Shown here: piece by piece, positions 58,401 to 64,000 of the stretch | Position numbering within the stretch: position 1 is the stretch's first letter | Layout of the letters: each line of letters starts with the position of its first letter | Assembly: GCA_035235625.1 (NCBI GenBank) | Contig: CP141145.1 | Coordinates: 36,002,668 to 36,066,667, forward strand | Direction of reading: 5' to 3' | DNA from: Saururus chinensis | Taxonomy: Eukaryota; Streptophyta; Magnoliopsida; Piperales; Saururaceae | Length of the DNA stretch: 64,000 nucleotides | The notes under the pieces: model-generated | Database searches by the model: none | What the model saw: only the letters and a program-made list of their open reading frames with translations | Told to the model about the DNA's origin: nothing | Position numbers and translations under genes: made by a program

Positions 58401-59437
58401 TGATGTCAAATGGATTCAAAATCAATGAATGTGACAAATGTGTTTATGTGAAAGACAGACCTGATGGCTATGTCATTGTATGTCTTTATGTGGATGATAT
58501 GCTAATTATTGGTAGCAATGATGATATTATTAAAGCTACTAAGAAGATGTTGAACAAACAGTTTGACATGAAGGATATGGGTGTTGCAGATGTCATACTA
58601 GGAATGAAAATTTCTAAAACATCTGATGAATATGTATTATCTCAATCTCATTACATTGAGAAAATATTAGAAAAATTTAATCAGAATGATAATCGTCCAG
58701 CAAGAACACCTGTGGATGTGACATTGCACTTAAGCAAAAACACGGGAGAGAGCATATCACAACTTCAATATTCACAAATTATTGGAAGTCTCAATTACAT
58801 TATGAATTGTACGAGACCAGACATCGCATACTCAGTGAGTAAACTGAGTAGATTTAATAGCAACCCAGGGGCAGACCACTGGAAGGCTGTAGTCAGGGTT
58901 CTTAGATATCTAAGACATACCTTGAACTATGGGCTGCATTATACAAGGTATCCAGCAGTATTAGAAGGTTACTGTGATGCAAACTGGATATCTGATACAA
59001 AAGACTCAAAATCCACAAGTGGATATGTCTTTACACTTGGAGGTGCAGCAGTGTCTTGGAAATCCTCAAAACAAACGTGCATAGCAAGATCCACCATGGA
59101 ATCTGAATTCATTGCACTTGATAAAGCAGGCGAAGAGGCTGAGTGGCTTCGTCATTTTTTAGAGGATATTCCAATGTGGGGGAAACTTGTGCCACCTATT
59201 TGCATACATTGTGATAGCCAATCGGCTATAGGAAGGGCACAGAGTAACTTGTATAATGGTAAGTCTCGACATATACGTTGGAGGCACAATACCATAAAAC
59301 AATTGCTCTCTAGTGGAATAATTTCCATTGAGTATGTTAGGTCAAAAGAAAATATTGCGGATCCGCTTACTAAGGGTTTGACCAAAGAACAAGTGAGCAG
59401 TTCATCGAGGGGAATGGGCTTGAAGCCTATACATTAA
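55468..59437 (+). pseudogene. copia gag-pol polyprotein, frameshifted (unit C)
   Basis: The gag N-terminus is open from the ATG to about 55680, where the same extra base as in unit B breaks the frame ([13 protein letters not shown]). The frame is then open to 57880, covering the gag core, CCHC knuckle, protease ([12 protein letters not shown]), integrase finger and core. A one-base loss in a T-run near 57716 and a garbled stretch at 57930-57965 break the gag-pol link before RT. RT and RNase H are open from 57944 to 59437, with CLYVDDMLI and [11 protein letters not shown]. The C-terminus is out of frame after EQV, as in unit A. All catalytic motifs are present; function is lost only through the frame breaks. 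Confidence 0.9.
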
Positions 59438-60013
59438 GAATCACCATAATGGCAACCCAACCTTATTGACTGGAGATCCCAAGATCTAGGTTCAAAGGGA
59501 CAACCGAATTGTGGGGGATTCAAGGGGAATTACTATTGAGATAAAATCTCATCCCCATTCCTATGATGAGATAGTGATGCCTGCAGAGTGAATCAGGATA
59601 AGCTTTGCTTTTAATGGTTCTTATAGCTTGAATTCATTCGAGTGGGGTATTGCAGGATACTCCTAATGAGAATCACCTATATGAGTGTGAAGGGGCCGCT
59701 TCTATGAGGATTTTAAGGCTAAATCTTCTAGAGCACTCATGAAAACCAGGTTTGTTCAGGGCCGAAATGAACACAATCATGAGAACCATAGTGTGTCTGA
59801 GAAGTGATTGTGTGAATTCTATTGTCTTGGTTTATACAAACGGCTGAACAGTTCAAGACATCACGTTCACTGATTAGCCAGTAGACCCGATAGTTTTCAC
59901 AAGGGAAGGTTCAAAGCCAAAAGCTACCTCACCCCCATGCATGATCATTTCAATATTGCTTTCACGGTTTATCTTCATAGTTTTGCATAGTTATCCAGCT
60001 AATTCTCATTCAT

Positions 60014-60022
60014 GTGGGGGAT
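60014..60022 (+). other. copia polypurine tract (unit C)
   Basis: GTGGGGGAT directly before the 3' LTR. Confidence 0.75.
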
Positions 60023-60870
60023 TGTTAGAAGTGGGCATTATAAATGAGTTAAGCCCATATTATTTAGATGGGCATATTGATGGTTATGTGGGTCAAGCCC
60101 ATATTACTCAAGTGGGTCAAGCCCATTTGGTAGAAAAAGCCCAAGCCCACTTCATATTGAATGAGAATATCACATGGGAATTGGTTGAAGGAGTGAATAG
60201 TCCCACATCGCCTACGTGAAGGTGATGGTGTTGGTATATAAGGCTTTAGTTTGGCCTTTCATGTTAGGCCCTTGGGCCAACCCACTTTGTGGGGGAGAGA
60301 GATGTTGGACCAATGCACCTACGTGGGCTAACCCACACGCGCGCGCCGCCGCCGCCGTCCGTCCGGCCGGCTCGGCTCGGGTCGCACGCGCGGCGGGTCG
60401 GGTTGGGTCAACAAGATAATATTTTGGGACAAATTCATTTGGTTCGGTTTTCTATTTGGTTCGGTTTTTCTCTTAACCAAAATGGGTCCGGTTTGCTTTC
60501 ACTAAAGGAAGTGTCCGTTAATGGATGGACGCATCCGTTTGAACGGGTAAGATTGTCTTCAACGGGATTTTCTATAAAACCATGAAAAACTCTTTCTGCA
60601 AACAATCCGATTTGGGATTTTCATGTCCATTCCGTCATCTGTGTTCTGTGTTAGCATACTCACTGTGGTTCGCTGCATATACCGTGTTGGAGGTGTTCCT
60701 ACGGTATATGGTTGATCGTCTTATCCTGGGAGGCAGACGTCCACGAGTCCTAAACACCCGGTAGGGAGGGCGAATTCTGTCTTAAGGACAGAGCTGATTG
60801 CTTGATTCGATCATAAACATTCCAGTAACGTTTCTCATCATATATAAGGCAAAGGTACGAAGAAATAACA
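60023..60870 (+). repeat. copia 3' LTR (unit C, 848 bp)
   Basis: The full form as in the other units. Private differences include CACCCGGTAGG near 60757, where A and B read CACCAGTAGG. Confidence 0.92.
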
Positions 60871-61395
60871 ATTTGGTCATGACCAGATCTATGGCCACGG
60901 TCAGAGCATCTAGCCACGACCAAAGCTTCTGTTTGTAGGCTTTCAGCTGCAGCCAAGTTCTCTGCTTAAGTTGCAGTAGAAAGATGAGATCGCCTAGTCA
61001 GGGTAGGGGAGGTCGTCAGTAGATGATGCTAGCATCGACATCAGTCCGTGAGAAGAAGAAAGATGAGTGGGGTAAAATAGTGTAAAAATTAAAAATATTT
61101 TATCTGGGGTACTTAGGAAGAAATTTTTAAATTTGTATGAGGTATATAAGAAACGGGTATTGAGCAGATTAGTCAAGTGCTCAAGGACGTCCATGGTCCT
61201 AGTGCCTTGTTGTCTGTTCCTATCGACGACTTTTTTTATATAGTAGGCTGAACACATACTATAAATTTTGTCCCGTCTTATTATATAGTTGCATACGCAT
61301 AAAAACCTTTGTATGTGTCCCCCGCTCTCTACCCAAATACGGATTTGATATTGTTTTTGGGTTCTAGGTCGATTTTGGTTTCGTTTCTTGATTGG
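60871..61395. other. minisatellite right part and spacer (unit C)
   Basis: Counterpart of 42175-42699, agreeing with unit B. Nothing coding is recognisable. Confidence 0.5.
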
Positions 61396-62189
61396 GGGGC
61401 CGTTTATATACAGATTCATGGGGAAAATTCATGAAAGATTAAGCAGAAATCTTCTTAATTGCACTTGGATGCACAAATTAATTAAAAAATTAAATTATCC
61501 ACTAATTAATTATTTAAAGTTGATGAGTACTTAATTTATGATTACCCACCTAATCTCCTTAGGAGGAGATTACCCTAGTAATCAAAGGCGGTAATCCAAT
61601 AATTCTTTTTTGATAAGTTTGCCCTTAATTGGACGCATTACTCATCTTCATTAAGTTTGGTCATCTCCCACAACCCCAGCTTCCATTGCTTTTGGACCTT
61701 CCCATCCTATTATGTTATATCAGCTCTTTGAGCTAAAAATATTTTATATTTCTCCAGTGTATGCCTATCTCATCTAGTCCATTATCTCTCTCAGACTCTC
61801 ACCAACGAGTATATTTTTACGTGAGGCAATGCCTCGATGGCCGATGGTAGCATTATTAGTGTCTATGGTAACACTAACAGTGGTCGTAGTAATTATGTTG
61901 GTGTCTATGGTAGCGTTACTAGAGTCTTGGAAGCGTCGTCGGAGCCATGACAACGCTACCTGTGACATCTCATGGCCATGGCAACTCTGTCATGGGCATG
62001 CACATTTTTTTGTGATGTCATGTCATGACGACCATGATAGCACTTATAGTGGCGGTGACATTGGTAACACTGTCTACCAGGCAATGCATCCAAACAAAAA
62101 CAAAAACATAATTCATCAATGAATTTAACTAATCAAATTAAAATAAATTATAATTTATTACACCCAATAATATGTATCTAATCAGCCCC
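61396..62189. mobile_element. Harbinger-like non-autonomous element (unit C)
   Basis: The same ends as the unit B copy (GGGGCCGTTTATATACAGAT left). No transposase. Confidence 0.55.
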
Positions 62190-64000
62190 TAAGTTTTTAT
62201 GGCTATAGAGGAGGTGGTGATTCGGTTGACAAAAGCTTATAGGAATTACTATCTTTGAAGCTTGATACTTCTATCTCTCTGGTCTCTGTTTTAAACGATT
62301 TTTTTTTGAAGTTGGAATTCTAAGGGGTGCATCAGATTGCTTGTGTCAGTTGGTGGAGATGAAGGATGGTGGGTCACCTGGATAATTTGCAGACTGCTGC
62401 TGTCTTACACCCTGCCTTCTTGCCTGCGTGACGATTCTGGTGGAGTTGGCCTAGAGAATGTCATGGAGTTCACCTCGAAGATCCTCTGATTCAGATGATC
62501 TCTTGTAGATTCAAGAGGTCCCTCCTGACATGGACGGACTTTTTTCAGACGGACTTGGATAAATGCTGAGACAGATGTTGGCGGACATGGACGGACAATA
62601 ATTAATAGACGGAGGCGATTAAACTTTTGTCCGCGTCTGCTTTTGTCCTTGAGCACCCCCAATACAGATAGACACGTTCAAATAAAATTTCTAACCTACT
62701 TCTTTCTGCTTCTCTTATGTGGGCGATGGTGACTGCCCTTACTCTACCATCCAGGCCTCGAAAAGCATATGACATGGGGAGCACCAATATTAAGTTCTCA
62801 TTAACTAACAAAAAAACAAACATTCTTCATTATTTGATTTGCAGTTCTCATTCGTGATTATGACAATACAAATATTTAGGCTGAAAAAGAGAAACAAGAT
62901 TGTTTCTTCATTTGATTTGCAGTTTTTCATGTTGGTACAAAAAAATAAAACTTTCGTGAGCAACCATTTTTATAAAACGTAGAATACTATCCTACGTTCA
63001 TTTATTTAGAGCCAAGATTGTTTCCCTTTTTTAACTTTTTAGGTAATTAAAGCTAAGAAAGATCAATGATTTTGCATTTAGCGTCAACCATTTGCTGCCA
63101 ACTATTAACAGAACCAGTGGAACCCAATATCATACCGAGGGTCCAATCAATCCTCACAAACGTACTTAGTTCGTTGCTTGAACTAACAGAACTCTTGGGA
63201 TGTCAGCGTCGTCTGCCGTTGAAGACGACCACTCCACTAAAAATTCTGGTCTCAATTGCCTTGGCAGAAAAGCTTGCCGTGTTTCTATTTGGCATCTTAT
63301 GAGCTAATTAGTTAATTTGCGGATATCCTTCTTTAATTGACTTTTCGTGCTTTCTGATTAACAAATAATAGATTTAAGGCTCTCCGCCGTCGTCATGTGA
63401 ACACTAAGTACACAAGGACTTGGAGAATAAAGTCGTACCCCCTGACACTTAAACGAGTCACCACAATAGGCAAACAATCAATTAACAAACTGAGCTGTTG
63501 CTCAGCAAAAAGCTTATGCGGATAATTGTAATCAGAATTTGTGGCATTGGTGGTCTTCATTACCCATCAACGTAGGAGTCCCATGCGGTATTGCACACCT
63601 TCAGGACCATATTTTACTACGAGAGTTTGCCAGTATTACTGTCGTCATTATTTTTTTCGAAAATAAATGTATGAATATAAGAAAAAACATACTGAATTCA
63701 TGTTATTTGGAACTGAATGATTTTCTCAGAGAGACCCACCGACTTGTTAGATAAACGTTGTTCCCAAAAGCTTGAGCTAAATATTTAAAAGTATTCTATT
63801 AATATGTTTCTTTCATATTCCAATACTTCTCGCACATGCAAGCATTCGTCATGTAAGTGAACATAACACACTCACGTCTAGCTAGTGGCACTGGAACCGT
63901 TCTGATACCTGTTATTTCTACAGGCTACAACTCAAGTTATTAGAAAACAGACTATATATCTAGCTATTTTCTAATCTCCACACTCGAGTCATCTATGGCG
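62190..64000. other. STIG1 upstream region, cut by window end (unit C)
   Basis: Counterpart of 43494-45302. The orphan promoter block (GCCGTTGAAGACGACCACTC) lies at about 63073-63265. No gene is seen. The STIG1-like gene of this unit should start near position 65200, outside the window. Confidence 0.6.

Larger units (their letters stand above)
54105..60870 (+). mobile_element. Ty1/copia retrotransposon, Tnt1-94 type (unit C)
   Basis: 5' LTR 54105-54780, polypurine tract 60014-60022, 3' LTR 60023-60870. The same insertion site and LTR structure as in units A and B. Confidence 0.95.
47446..64000 (+). repeat. tandem segmental duplication, unit C (cut by window end)
   Basis: 16,555 bases of the same unit. 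The last base corresponds to 45302 of unit B, about 1.2 kb before the STIG1 start codon. It is like unit A in the 5' part and like unit B in the 3' part. It has a private 22-base deletion near 53676 and a private divergent MITE at 52893-53102. Confidence 0.95.

Noticed and set aside
16697..60870. Three independent copia insertions
   Set aside because: Identical insertion points, flanks and shared LTR deletions show one insertion copied by the segmental duplication.

Overview
The window looks like nuclear DNA of a flowering plant. It holds intronless STIG1-type secreted cysteine-rich genes with plant-style TATA boxes, a Tnt1-94-type Ty1/copia retrotransposon, a Ty3/gypsy retrotransposon with a tRNA-iMet primer site, a CACTA terminus, and Stowaway-like and Harbinger-like MITEs. 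Most of it is AT-rich and non-coding. The species cannot be named from the sequence.

Bases 1-10,015 are single-copy here. They contain a decayed gypsy gag remnant (1-450, minus), a complete STIG1-like gene (3106-3564), two copies of a foldback repeat, a small MITE, and a minus-strand gypsy element (about 5950-10000). That element keeps a primer site, gag, protease, RT and RNase H, but breaks off inside the integrase zinc finger.

From 10,016 to the end the window is a head-to-tail tandem array of a unit of about 18.7 kb: unit A 10016-28734, unit B 28735-47445, and unit C 47446-64000, which is cut by the window edge. Each unit runs in the order: Stowaway-like MITE; 1-kb palindromic AT-rich satellite; CACTA terminus; short PP2C-like exon remnant; foldback MITE; minisatellite interrupted by a full-length copia element with unequal LTRs; Harbinger-like MITE; 2.9-kb STIG1 upstream region with an older duplicated promoter block; STIG1-like gene; and a second Stowaway-like MITE. 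The unit A and B STIG1 proteins are identical. Unit C's copy should start about 1.2 kb past the window end.

The only plausible host genes are the STIG1-like ones, here amplified by segmental duplication rather than by a transposon acting on the gene. The three copia copies share flanks and LTR deletions, so they were carried along in the duplication and are not independent insertions. Each copia reading frame is broken at a different set of positions. Many differences between the near-identical copies fall at CAG/CTG trinucleotides, which suggests that some frameshifts are consensus errors at CHG-methylated sites and not real mutations. Similarity between units is mosaic: A resembles C in the 5' part, B resembles C in the 3' part, and there are private divergent patches. 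This points to gene conversion, unequal exchange or assembly mixing.
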